Shown piece after piece: positions 12,173 to 23,102 of a stretch of 64,000 nucleotides of DNA. Origin of the DNA: Parietaria judaica (lineage: Eukaryota > Streptophyta > Magnoliopsida > Rosales > Urticaceae); the NCBI GenBank assembly GCA_954871525.1, contig OX940860.1:27746001-27810000 (forward strand), read 5' to 3'. Below the pieces are notes generated by a model that was given only the letters and a program-made list of their open reading frames with translations, ran no database searches and had not been told where the DNA came from. The first letter of the stretch is position 1. The number at the start of each line of letters is the position of its first letter. The position numbers and the translations under genes were made by a program.

Positions 12173-12427
12173 ATGAAGAAAGTGTCTCATACCAATGTCG
12201 ACGCTTTTCAGTGGAAGAACATAAGGGACGGGGTAATCGCTTCTTCGGTCTTATCTGCGTTCGGATTATGCTATCTTTTCTTGAAGCTCGCCTCGAAAAT
12301 GGTGCCTCACTCGGACCTCGTTGCAAGCCTCCAAAGCGAGGCCGTTTCGAGCCTTGTGCTCGAGGAAGGCTCTCGTTGCATATACTACAATATCAATCAC
12401 AGGACGTCGAGGTTTTGGCGGTCATAA
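12173..12427 (+). pseudogene. Gene fragment resembling the N-terminal region of an FtsH-type membrane protein
   Basis: An 84-codon frame from ATG 12173 to TAA 12427. It has one membrane-spanning stretch (about residues 17-36, GVIASSVLSAFGLCYLFLKL), followed by VPHSDLVASLQSEAV and LEEGSRCIYYNI. This layout (one TM, then a P-[YH]-S-D-hydrophobic segment leading to a short beta domain) resembles the intermembrane or luminal start of FtsH/FTSHI proteins. The AAA ATPase and protease domains are absent, the frame ends abruptly, and nothing downstream continues it. It is best read as a truncated duplicate. The family link is from memory and weak; an unrelated small membrane protein remains possible. 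Confidence 0.35.
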
Positions 12428-13911
12428 ACTGAAGTCGACACGCTTTCTCCTAACCCCACGAGGCGGAAGCCTCAGTAATAACAAAAAATTCACAAAATTT
12501 TAGGTACATAAAATTCATAATTCCACACCACATAGAAACTCATTATAAGTCTAAAATAATAAATTCATAAAGGTTTTAGAGATTTTATATATGATGAAGA
12601 AAATAGAAATTCGATTTTAGGGTGTTTAAAGACTGGTGTTTAGTGACTATTCTTTTATATATAATGAATCAAAAAAGTCCAAAATAGTCATTTGAAAGTA
12701 ACCCAAAACAGTGAGAAAATAAGCGAAACAGGCAAAAGAAAAAGAAAGAAAGAAAAACCCATTTAAATCGCATTGTGCCATGCAAATTATTCATACCGAC
12801 GGTTTTATGAGTCAATTTCTATGAATTACCATGTCCATAAATCTAGAATTTTATGTATTTAAATATGTTTTATTAGGTGGTTTATTATTAAGGGTATTAG
12901 GGGCATTTCACAATAATAGAGTTAGAAGAGTTTCTCGTATAAATAGGTGTTTCCATTGGAGTATATTTTTATGTTTTGAGTGATTGATTTTACGTCCATT
13001 GCATTATTGAGAGTTCCTCGTTCTAACTCGCGACTTAGTAACCAGGAATTCCTTTATCAATAAAGAGTTGTCGTTTTCTTTCGATCATCGGTTCGGTTGC
13101 TATCACGTGTTTGTTCCTTCTTGTGTGGGATATTAAAGTTCCGGATCAACGATAAGCGACAAAAGCCGGGTAATCTAAGCAACGAGCTCAGAAGACTATT
13201 CCCATGGATGCAGATGCTGATTAGGAATTTTGACAAAGAGGACTATTCCCATGGATACAAAGAGGACTTTTGTGCACTTAAGTTTGGAATTAAGATAATC
13301 AAGTTTTAGGAAGGGAAAATACAAATGAAAGAAGGAACACCGAGTGTGATTGATAGTTACAACTTACAATGTTTGGTTGATTATGATTTGTTTACATAAA
13401 TATCTTTTATTGTCAATCATAACTTACCTAACCTCAACTAATGTCAAATGTAATTAAGTATATTAAGCATTATGGTATTAGTGGTAACTCAATCGCTAAT
13501 AATAAGATTGTGAGTAATTTGTGGGACCGTTTAGGGGAGGAGCCAAACTCTTCGTAAGACTAGGTGTCAATTTAAGGATTGACACGAAATAATTATAACA
13601 ATATAAAATTGTAAATAGATTTAAGTCTAACTCACTATTAAATATATATATATATATATATAAAAAGTAAAATCACATGGAGATGACATGACATGTTATA
13701 AGAAGAGAGAATTGAGAATTCTATTTCTATAGAATTATTTTTTTTTCTTCAAAAGATCAATTAATATTAATAATCTTCATTTATTGTGAAAAAGAATAAT
13801 TTCAAGAGGCTATATTCAATTAATATATTCAATTATCCCTAAAAAAATGTACTAATTAAAGCAAACGATACGAACACGATAACATTATAAGACCCAATTA
13901 GACATGATTAA
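12428..13911. other. Gene-free stretch with LTR-like promoter remnant
   Basis: At about 12870-13090 there is a TATAAATAGG box followed about 110 nt later by an AATAAAG signal and T-rich sequence, an arrangement typical of an LTR (U3-R-U5). I could not find its ends. A (TA)n run is at about 13645-13662. No gene is supported. Confidence 0.4.
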
Positions 13912-14737
13912 TGTTGATGTCGGATTTCGTCAAATCCATCCACAACACAACACGTGTCATTATGGCGCAAAACGACGTCGAATAGGGGCAAAGTGAGGAA
14001 GCTCAATCCGCGACGAAGTTCAATCAGCATAAAAGTAATCTGCGATGAAATACTTCATCGCACCTCGACGAAGAATCCTCGAGGAGGAGTCCATGAAGAA
14101 GAGTTCATCGCAGAGCAGCTCATCGCATGGAAGCTTATCGAGGGAAAGTTCATCGCAAAACTCCAACGAATTAAATAAAGGAAGAAGTCAAAATCGCACG
14201 AATAAAGGAGAATCAGTTAATCAAGTGAGGAAATCATGGGAAAATCAGCGTATTCAAGGAAGGTCAGCAACAAATCAAGGTTCAAGGAACAAGAAGGGAA
14301 ACGAATTCAAAAACCCTAAGCCTATAAATACACACGTAAACCTCATTAAAGAGGAGGGAGAAATTATCCCAGAAGAGAGATTCGGCCAGGAGAGAGAGAG
14401 TGGAGATTCGGCTAAGAGAAACCACCAGGAGAAACCAAAAAGAAAGAAGAAAGAAAGAGAGAAAGAAGAAAGAGAATGCCAACCACATTGAACTACGTGA
14501 TGACCTGATCCCGGTATACCGGGTACGTAGGCAACCTCGCTGAAGCTGGCGAGGCGAAGCGCGGCATCAAATCATATCCTATTTTTATCATTTTCCTTCA
14601 ATTGTCCAGCTATCAAACGGGAAAAACCGAGTCCTTTTCAAGAATATAATAAATCAAGAATATTCGTGTTCATATCATTATTGTGTTCTTTTGATTATTC
14701 TTGTGACTGAAAAGGGTGGTGCAAATCGCCCTCAACA
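13912..14737 (+). mobile_element. Solo LTR of a Ty3/gypsy-like retrotransposon, 826 bp
   Basis: It begins TGTTGATGTCGG and ends CGCCCTCAACA, so the termini are TGTTGA...TCAACA. It is flanked by the perfect 5-bp TSD ATTAA (13907-13911 and 14738-14742). A TATA box (CCTATAAATAC, about 14319-14329) fixes plus orientation. No internal region or second LTR follows, so this is a solo LTR left by LTR-LTR recombination. Long open frames inside it (for example 14045-14491) are purine-rich U3/R sequence and not genes. At 14490-14533 it carries a hairpin-plus-TACGTAGGCA motif also present in the Tat element at 34009-34053. Confidence 0.92.
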
Positions 14738-16183
14738 ATTAAGAAACAAAAATGTTCATTATATACCTTCTATAAATATAATTAAGTGTTTTAATACTTA
14801 TAATATATAATTTTTTTTACTTTATTTATTAATTATATTGTTAAATAATGAATATAGAAAACTATAATAGATTTTAAAATCTTATATTATATGATTATAT
14901 TAATTAAATTGTATAAGTTCAAAATGAGCATGTATTATTTAAAAGTATCAGAATTAGTCAAATTAATTAAATGAGTAATCACAATTGACACAATTATTAA
15001 ACGATAGCAATCGAAGTCTCATGTGCCAACGCGATTGATAAATGAGATGAGTCTGATTCTATATAAAAAAAATTCAAAATGATTAAGGAACGACACGAAA
15101 TGACATGAAACATTAATTTTTACCCTTTATATCTAATGTATTCTAAAAAAAAAAAGAAGAAAACTAACGGTGATAACACCCTTTATTGTAATCTAACAAA
15201 ACCAATGAATTGATACACCTAAATCTATCATTAAATTAGTTAGTTCGAGATTACAATAACGGACTCTTTTGGCGATTTTAGCATTCAAGAAAATAACTTA
15301 TAATTATTGTTGCTAAAATAATAAATAAATTAGAAGTATATAGTGTCCAAAAATGAGGCGGCTATGACATGCTTTAATGATTTTGGTAGGCCATTATGAA
15401 TAATTATGGTAATGTTGTCGTGTTACATATAGATCTCTGTATTCAATTATTAAGCATGGTTTGGTGTTTTATGTTTTTGTTGCAATTTTGTGTGGTTAAT
15501 CTAACCGGCACGCTACTTAAAGTTGGTGGTGCTTTTAAAGTGAAAATAGAGAAATTTGTAGTCTTATTTTCCAAAGAGATCACATAAGTAATTGTTTTTG
15601 TTAATTTTAGGCATAGTTCTGGCATAAGTACACAACTTCTTTTTTTAACCGGAGAATTACTTAAAGGATACAAAACAAAGTTAAAATAATTTTATAATGG
15701 TCGTCCAAAAATTTGCAAGCCGCAGCGTAAATTAGAGAATGTCACAGAGTGCAATCTTACGACCATTCCGGTAAGTAGGTGAAAGTCATATATGCGGTTT
15801 CCTTTTAACCGCAGTGTAGTACTCTCGCCACTCTTCCGATCGGTCATTGAAAGATGTCAATTGTCAAATATCAGCCCCCAACTAAATATTTTGCCCCGCA
15901 TCTTTTCTCTATAATTGGTTACATTTGCAACTGAAAAAATATAAAAAATGTACTAGTACATTTAATACAAGATTTGATACTTACGCCACAAATATCCCCA
16001 TATACTATATTAGAGATGAATTTTCACCGAAGCAAAATTAATGACCGTTATCAAGTCTCTAATATTAATGTTACCAAAGCTATAGTAATATGGTTAGAAA
16101 GGAATGGTTATTTATAGCTCCATGACATTTTAGATGATGCATATTCAAGTTTAGTAATATGGTTAGAAAAGAATGGTTATTTA
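14738..16183. other. Gene-free AT-rich stretch
   Basis: No gene or bounded element is supported. A GC-richer patch at about 15705-15890 contains matched GCGGTT/AACCGC words and may be part of a decayed inverted-repeat transposon. Confidence 0.5.
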
Positions 16184-17571
16184 TACCTTCTCCAACCCAA
16201 CGCTATAACATTATTATTTTAGTGTAAGAATAACACTAAACTCACTCCAACCTAACTGCATATTTTGCATATTTTGCAGCATTAGACCAAGTCCAACCAA
16301 GCCTCATTTGGTTGATTTGGCGTGATGTAGTGCTCCAACCGAGCTCGATTATTACGCTAAAATAGCGTGAAGTGGATTTGATCTATTGTACAACGCCATA
16401 TTTACAGTTCTACTATTTACTACGCTAAATTCTTTTTTTATTTATTATTTAGTCCTTGCAAAAATTAATATTTGCTCAATTGTCATTATTTTTTAAATTA
16501 TATCAGTTATCACAAATTTATTATATCATACTTATCTTTCAATTAATAGTATTATTTAGTTTAAATTTTAAATTCATTATAATGAATAATTTAAAATATG
16601 ACATTGACATTTAGAGATTGAAAAAAACTGAAATGATACTAATATTAATACCGAAACGAAATAACATTACAACAACATTAAAATGCAAAAAAATAAAAAA
16701 AGACATTAAAATTAAAAACAAACACAATACAGCAAAATAAAATTACAATACATAAACTAATACTCGGGAAGATTAGTGTCGGATCCTCCAAGACCGGTGA
16801 AATATTGCGAATACGAATCGGAATCGGAATTAGGAAGTTTAAATAAATATTAAGTTTAGTTTGTGTTAATTTGTATTTTAAATTATTTTAAGGAGTAATA
16901 TTTTATTTATTAAATAATGAATATGTGGTATAATTGAAAGATATTAAATAAATATAAGGGTATAGAGATAAATAAGAGAAAATTGAATATAAAATTAATA
17001 TTTCAATTTGGTGTAAAAAATAGAGTTCGGTTGGAGATGAGGTATTGTTTGATGTGACATATACTGTAAAATGGAGTAAAAAATGGTGTAATCGGGTGGA
17101 GATAGTCTTATAGCGTAATGCACCAAATAGCTACAGTAATGCACCAAATTTGGTGTAAGAATGTAGCAACGGCAAATTAGTTTTAATATTATTTTATTTG
17201 TTTTTTTATTATTTATAATAAGTTTTATTTAACATATATAACATATATACATCATAATTAAGACAAAAAGTATAATATTTTTAAGATATGGTTTTTGGGG
17301 TAAAAATAAATATTTCAAGAAATTAATATTCTAGAAATTTTATTATTGGCATATGTTAATATTCTATAAAATATAAATATATTCATGTTATTAATATTGT
17401 TTATCAAAATTATTAAATAGTAAAAAGAATCTTCAATTTAATAATATAATAATAGAGATTTTTTTTTTGTGTGCGATATTTAGTGTTGTGGTTGGAGGTA
17501 AACAAAAATTTAGTGTTAATATTGCACTAAAATAGTGTAATTTTGACACAGTGTGATAGTTGGAGATGCCC
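16184..17571. mobile_element. PIF/Harbinger-like element, interrupted by a second one
   Basis: Left end TACCTTCTCCAAC and right end GTTGGAGATGCCC form imperfect 13-bp inverted repeats flanked by TTA on both sides (16181-16183 and 17572-17574), the TSD of PIF/Harbinger elements. Sub-terminal sequence (TAGTGT/ACACTA words) is also inverted. The interior is split by another element at 16285-17107. It is non-autonomous. Confidence 0.65.
16285..17107. mobile_element. Inner PIF/Harbinger-like element with a coding remnant
   Basis: It starts GACCAAGTCCAACC and ends with the near-complement GGTGGAGATAGTC, flanked by TTA (16282-16284 and 17108-17110). On the minus strand, 16831-16757 reads an open stretch of about 24 codons ending in a TAG stop, with the segment SQYFTGLGGSDTNLPEY. 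This looks like the tail of an element-encoded protein rather than random sequence. No transposase catalytic region remains, so it is a deletion derivative. Confidence 0.62.
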
Positions 17572-17765
17572 TTATTACATCACATTAGTTTAATATACGA
17601 CAATATATGACATGATATTTTGCTATTTCAATAGAGCTTTCTTATGTCGCTTATAATATCTGCACTAGAAAACACTTTCAAAAACGTTACGTGAAGCAAA
17701 AATATTAAGTATTCTTTAGTTCATATTAAGAGTTTTGTAATGTCATATTATATTAATGTGGTATA

Positions 17766-19033
17766 TGTTGATGCAGAAAAATGCCTCAAACATTCAGCGG
17801 CCCAATTGCTCGTGTTGGGCCAGGCCCAATGTCGTCTCGTGGATTTTTGTGACTTTAGGGCTTGGGCTCCAGACCTTTGAGTCGAACGGACCCTCCTCTG
17901 ACTCGACGACCAGAAATCCGTGGTAAACTCCACTACGTATTCCTGACCTCCGCGTAGGGGGGGTCACGGTATCGACTCTCCAGTGAACCCTGGTGGATCA
18001 GACCCTCGACCGGCGTCATGGGGACAGATCCGGGTCCTCGGGCTATCCGCGTAATCTGTATATCTGTCAGAGATACAAGAATACTGGATAGAACGAGCAC
18101 CTCACGGACCTAGAACCTTGGCAAGGAGGGTCTTAGATCGTGCCAGAATCTTCTCCAGAACTTCCGCTCAAATGTGTTTTCTCTCTCCCAGAACCTGGAC
18201 AAAACAACACCCGAGATCAGGGAGAACCGGGGGGGATACCCCCTGATTCACCTCCGACGCTCAACATTAGAGTGATATTTGAGGGGAGGCGAGTTATAGA
18301 GGGTATAGAGAGAGATTTGGTCGAGTTCCGTTGAGAGAGAATGAGTTACCGTTTAACTGAAACTGAGCTTCTATTTATAAGAGAACCCGGGGATTCAAAT
18401 GCGAATAATTATTACTCCGGGAGGCCCCCCAGGTAAACTTATATATTTTTCTGACTCCCCCGGACGTGGCCGATCCAACGCCGCAATCGGCACCTCGATC
18501 CGACGTCAGACGCGCTCTCACGCGCGGCTACAGTGGCGGTGACGCGCAACTTCACGCGTGGAGGCCAGGGCTGACGTCAGCTGTTTTGTCGCGGCGTGCG
18601 TCATGGCCTGCGTCAGTGGACACGCGTCGGGCCCCTGTGGCTGCGTGTCTTTCCTTGCTTCCAGCGAGATGGCGACACGTGGCGGGGTCCCCTTGACCCT
18701 TGGGGCCTGCAGCGTCGTCTGATGCGCGCGGCAGTGGCTCCTGACCCTCGTGGGGCCCACCTGGTCGGGTGGTGGTGACCTTTGGGGGCCGTGGGGCCCA
18801 CCCGGAGGTCCGGGGGGTCCCCGGGGGCCTCGGGCATCTCCCGAGGCCGTTTTTTACAAATTTTATATCGATTTTGGGTATTTTGATATTTTTGGGATCA
18901 TCTGGATCCTTTATTTTTCGAAAAACGGGCTTCCGGTGAATAATTTGGTAAAAAATAGGTTTATTTAATAAAGAAATAATTAATTAAATAATTTTCCTTT
19001 ATTAAATAACCTTTACAAAATTAACCCATAACA
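17766..19033. mobile_element. Solo LTR, 1268 bp, GC-rich core
   Basis: It begins TGTTGATGCAG and ends CCCATAACA (termini TGTT...AACA). The flanks carry a perfect 5-bp TSD, GTATA (17761-17765 and 19034-19038). A TATA-like CTATTTATAAGAG at about 18370-18382 suggests plus orientation. The middle (about 18460-18850) is strongly GC-rich, with runs of GGGGCCCAC-type words. Several overlapping open frames there are a by-product of composition. No internal domain or partner LTR is present. Confidence 0.88.
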
Positions 19034-19038
19034 GTATA

Positions 19039-20718
19039 TATGTTTTGTCATTGGAGAAATCCATATATATATATATATATTTGGTTCAAGTGGTAATAAA
19101 CTATATATACTCAAATAGACGTATTTAAGTCTACTTAATATTGGGAATTTTGTAATATGTCCTTTTCCTTTATATTCTATCTTTATGTGGTATATGTTAT
19201 GTATTACAGTACAGTACACACACATATATATATATATATTATGGTTCAAGTTGTAAAAAGCTAAAAATATATATTTTCAGAAATATATAATAGTGTTAAG
19301 TAACTATCTTTACATATAACTTAATACTTACATAAAAGTTGACGACTCACTTGAAAAATTGAAATGAACCAACTCAAATATCTCCATCATTGTCCACTTT
19401 AGAGTTCTTATATTCTTTAATTATACATGAATAATGAAATTTGGATTAGGAAAAAAATTTGGAAAATAAATAAAGCTACTAAAAAGTTGGTTATACATTA
19501 CAAATTATGAATTTGCTTCAGTGTTAGATATTGAAGCTTATACTTCTTTCAAAGTGACTTTGAAGTTGTTTAAAAAAAAAAGTGACTTTGAAGTTGATGC
19601 TTTACCCCAAAAATATGTAGACCTTTTACCCACTTAAAAACAAGATAGTTCCACAAGCGGACAATTCGTTATTGCTTTGCTCCATTTTATGCTTATTATT
19701 TGGGACTTGTTACATTTTAATTTTATTATTAGGTGACACACAAAAAGGTAATTTGCTTGGTTGATCTCTATCTTATTTAATATTTATTGGTAAGCATTAT
19801 TGGCACTACAAGTACAATTTATAAGTAGTCTTTAAAAGTTAGGTAATCGTAGTTTACTGTTAATAGTTGGTGGCTCGTGGGAGTACATGCTTTTTTTTAT
19901 TTCTTTAATATTTTTCTTAGTGATTAGTGAGGCTACTAAATGTGTTAAAAGTAAATCAATTATTGATGGGAGATGTCTTCTATTCAAATTTGATTATCTG
20001 AAGCAGCTTAAATAGTCATTATAATATCTTAAACAAGATATTGAAAGTATGTAATCTAAGTCACAACAAATATATAGCAAAGTGAACAAACTTCAAAAAG
20101 TAGATTGTTATTCAACATTATGTGTTCGTCGTCATTGATGAGACAGTTTTTTTTTTGTTAATTGTGGACGAAGAGAGTATGTAAGGCAATTATAGCATAA
20201 AATAAAAATGTAGTCTGTCACGTTAATGAGGTGTCTCGTGAGAAATACTTTTTGAGAATTAAAAGTCATAATCAAAGAGCGGTTCCAGCGAATCATTATA
20301 TTTATATAACAAAAACAAAAAACAAAAAAACTCACTCACTCTGAGTTTTTATTTTTATTTTTATTTATTCTCCCTCTTCCGTCTTCTCTAAATTGTATTT
20401 CCTTCATCGAGATGATAATGTTTTCTCTATCTCCAATTAGAACCGAAGCAGCACAAAATCTTTCTCTAATAAATGTGAGCAGGTCCTTTGCAATTACATA
20501 GTAAGAGTTAAGTTACTTTTTCATTTCATGGTGTAGAAACAAGAAGGCCAAATGGCAGCCAGCCTCAAGAAGGAAAAGTTTGAAATTTTGCAAAATCATC
20601 GAAAGATTTAAAGAGATCTCATATTTGTCACATAATTAGTAAGAGATTGTCGTGGGCTACACATATTTGTCACATAATTAGTAAGAGATTGTCGTGGGCT
20701 ACACATCTTTTGAGTTTA
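19039..20718. other. Gene-free stretch with a tandem duplication
   Basis: No gene is supported. A 42-bp unit starting ATATTTGTCACATAATTAGT is directly duplicated at 20621-20662 and 20663-20704. A shorter AGTGACTTTGAAGTTG duplication lies near 19553-19598. (TA)n runs occur at about 19065-19080 and 19223-19240. Confidence 0.6.
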
Positions 20719-21102
20719 GGGTAAACTACTGCTAATGTACCTAATGTTTGATTTACTACGGATTATGTACCCAATGTTTTATTTCGACGGGTAATGTACC
20801 CAATGTTTATTCTGTTAGATTTTTTCTAATTTTCCGTCAATTCCCTGTTAAGCTCGCCACCTCAGCTCCACGTTAGCACCTGTCATTTTTCTCATCATTT
20901 TTCACGCATACTTTTGAGAAAAATAAATTATAAATATATCATTAAATTCGAGGGCTTAGATTGAATAAGCATTTTAAATAGATGGTTGAGATGGCGAACT
21001 TAACAGGGAATAAACGGAAAATTAGAAAAAATCTAACAGAATAAACATTAGGTACATTAGCCGTCAAAATAAAACATTGGATACATTACCCGCCGTTTAC
21101 CC
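20719..21102. mobile_element. Mutator-like MITE, 384 bp (GGGTAAAC family)
   Basis: Long inverted ends start GGGTAAACTACTGCTAATGT and finish ...CCGTTTACCC. Inside each end the phrase AATGTACC(C/T)AATGTTT recurs three times. The flanks TTGAGTTTA and TTTAATTTA match at 7 of 9 bases, in line with an aged 9-bp Mutator-type TSD. It belongs to the same family as the elements at 52002, 55593 and 56589. It ends about 265 bp before the first G-box of the DRM1 promoter. Confidence 0.78.
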
Positions 21103-21366
21103 TTTAATTTATTATAGAACATCCTAGAACTAGAAGCATGAAACACAAATACCGAATATGGCCCAAGGGCATAATCGCCATTTACAATTTAATATCTCCC
21201 GATACGGCTATGGGCGGCTTAGCCACTGTCTTTCGCCCTTGTGTCAAAGCCTGTAAGGCCAAAAGTTAAAACGTTGATGGCATATCTCGTAAATAACCCC
21301 AAATCCGAGCCCTTTTAGCTCGGTGATCGGATAAGTATAGGGGCACATCGGTCCGGAAAATCATGT

Positions 21367-21506
21367 CACGTGACCCGTCCTCTTTCACTCTATTACCGCC
21401 CACGTGGCGCTCTCAGCCCTTCCCTGAATTAACCACGCAGCGGGTCCCACCTGTCATATCGGTTCTTATCCTGATGACGTGCGTCCCGATCCACTTGCCA
21501 CGTCAC
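21367..21506 (+). promoter_or_regulatory. Cluster of ACGT-core elements upstream of DRM1/ARP
   Basis: G-box CACGTG at 21367-21372, ABRE-type CACGTGGC at 21401-21408, TGACGT at 21475-21480 and GCCACGTCAC at 21497-21506, all within 140 bp. A TATA-like TTAAATAG at about 21590 follows. ACGT elements bind bZIP factors in ABA, sugar-starvation and light responses, which fits the known regulation of DRM1/ARP genes. The motifs are seen; their activity is inferred. Confidence 0.6.
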
Positions 21507-21694
21507 GACGCCCCATCTCGCTCCATCGGACGGCCCAGATCGATCCAATCTCACGCAACTTGCTCGACCTTTAACGCCTCGCTCGCTCTTAAATAGCCCC
21601 CTCACTCTAGGAGTAACAGAACTTCCAGATCTCTTCTTATTTGCTCTTTTTGACCCGTTTCTAACTTTTCTTTCATTTTCGCCCCTCGCTAACC

Positions 21695-23102
21695 ATGAGC
21701 CTTCTCGACCAGCTCTGGGACGACACCGTCGCCGGACCTCGCCCGGACAGCGGCCTCGGAAAGCTCCGGAAGTACTCTTCCGTCGGTCCACGTCTGCAAC
21801 CCGGCAAGGGTATCGTCGGAGAACTTACGTCACTTTTTCTGTTATCACAATCTATATATATATATATATATATATGTATATAAGAACGTAAAAAAATGAG
21901 CTAATGTTTTGACATGAGAGCTTAGATCCGATGATCCGACGTCGTTTTGGTTCGTGTGTGATGATCAGGATCCGAGGGAGGGAGCAAATCGTACGGCGAG
22001 GAAGCGACAGAGCAGGCGGTGAAAGTCACGCGCAGCATCATGATAGTGAAGCCTCCCGGAGTCTACAACAGCCAGTCCGGTTCGCCTCCGGTTTCTCCGG
22101 CCGGGTCAACCCCTCCGGTATCGCCGTTTTCTGGTAATTGCAGTTTGTTTCATGCGAAATGACTGGAATGCCCTTGCTCTATGTGTTGTCAGTTTTGAGA
22201 TTTCGAGGTTACTGTCGTCATTTTCGCCAGGTGTCCTCTTCGTGGTGGATAATTCATAATAGTACTGAAAGTGAGGAGATTCGGTTTTAATTTCAACTGA
22301 AATGACTAGAGTACCCCTGGTTTAATTCAGTTTTAATTGCTCTCTATTGTCACTCTGGTTTTACTCAAGAAACCTTGGAAGTTGGAAGGGGTGTTTTTGG
22401 CAGTTTATCGCTTTCAGGAGGTGTCCTTTTCGTAGTGGATAATCATAAATTCATAATACAGAGTCTTATGATAACAATGCTTTGTTTTTACATGAATGAC
22501 TTTAGTGTTTTTACATGAATGACTTTAGTGCCCCTGCATCAGTTGATCTCTATCTACAATATTCTCTACTGATTTAACAACGTATTGGCGAGGGTGTTTT
22601 TGTCATTTTCCTGAGGTGTTTTCCTTGAAGTGAAAATAGCATTATCAGATTTTATTGTACTCGTATTTTTTTATTAATAAATAAACTGGTGCCCTAATAT
22701 ATAAATGGTTGGTTTCCAAGGAAAAGACATTATTTTCTTTTTCATGAGATGGGTCCATTTAGAGTTCTCTAGTAAATATTGAATATATGTGGGACAACCC
22801 TAGTTGCATTATTTTAAGCTGAGTTGTTGAAGCGAACAAAATTAGGTCACTGTCTTTTCTCTTACATATATACATATTATATATATATATAGCTATATAT
22901 ATAGAGTCGGGGTCGTTTTAATCCTCCATTGTTGTACTGTATTTTTTATGTCTAAATAAATATAAGTGGAGTTTCTAATGGTATGCGTCTGGTAGGAGGC
23001 AGAGAGTCGTTCCGTTTTCGGAGAAGGTCAACGTCGGACGTTTACGAGAAGGCAGTCGAAGCTCGACCCCGAGGCAGCCCTTCTTCTCCTTACGACGTGT
23101 GA
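21695..23102 (+). CDS. Dormancy/auxin-associated protein (DRM1/ARP family), 128 aa, 3 exons
   Basis: Exons 21695-21809, 21969-22133 and 22996-23102, all with GT-AG introns and phase-1 junctions, give 387 nt and a TGA stop. The N terminus MSLLDQLWDDTVAGPRPDSG is the family signature. The middle contains SIMIVKPPGVYNSQSGSPPV, and the C terminus ends with a basic, serine-rich segment RESFRFRRRSTSDVYEKA before SPSSPYDV. The protein is small, disordered and of unsettled biochemical role. Family members rise in dormant buds, stored tissue and sugar-starved or ABA-treated cells, and fall with auxin or growth. The start codon is the only ATG that gives the conserved N terminus. Upstream lies an ACGT-element cluster, and a Mutator-like MITE sits just beyond it. 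Intron 2 (862 nt) contains a short direct duplication at about 22488-22530. Confidence 0.94.

Noticed and set aside
12870..13090. A Copia-type solo LTR
   Set aside because: TATA and polyA-like signals are present, but no TG...CA termini with a target duplication could be found.
14045..14491. A 148-codon serine-, lysine- and glutamate-rich frame
   Set aside because: It lies inside the solo LTR, spans its TATA box and has no domain; purine-rich LTR sequence explains it.
18466..18837. Several overlapping GC-rich frames on both strands
   Set aside because: All lie in the GC-rich core of the solo LTR at 17766-19033; proline- and arginine-rich by composition only.
21429..21791. A 120-codon minus-strand frame
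   Set aside because: Antisense shadow of the DRM1/ARP promoter and first exon; the sense gene is well supported.
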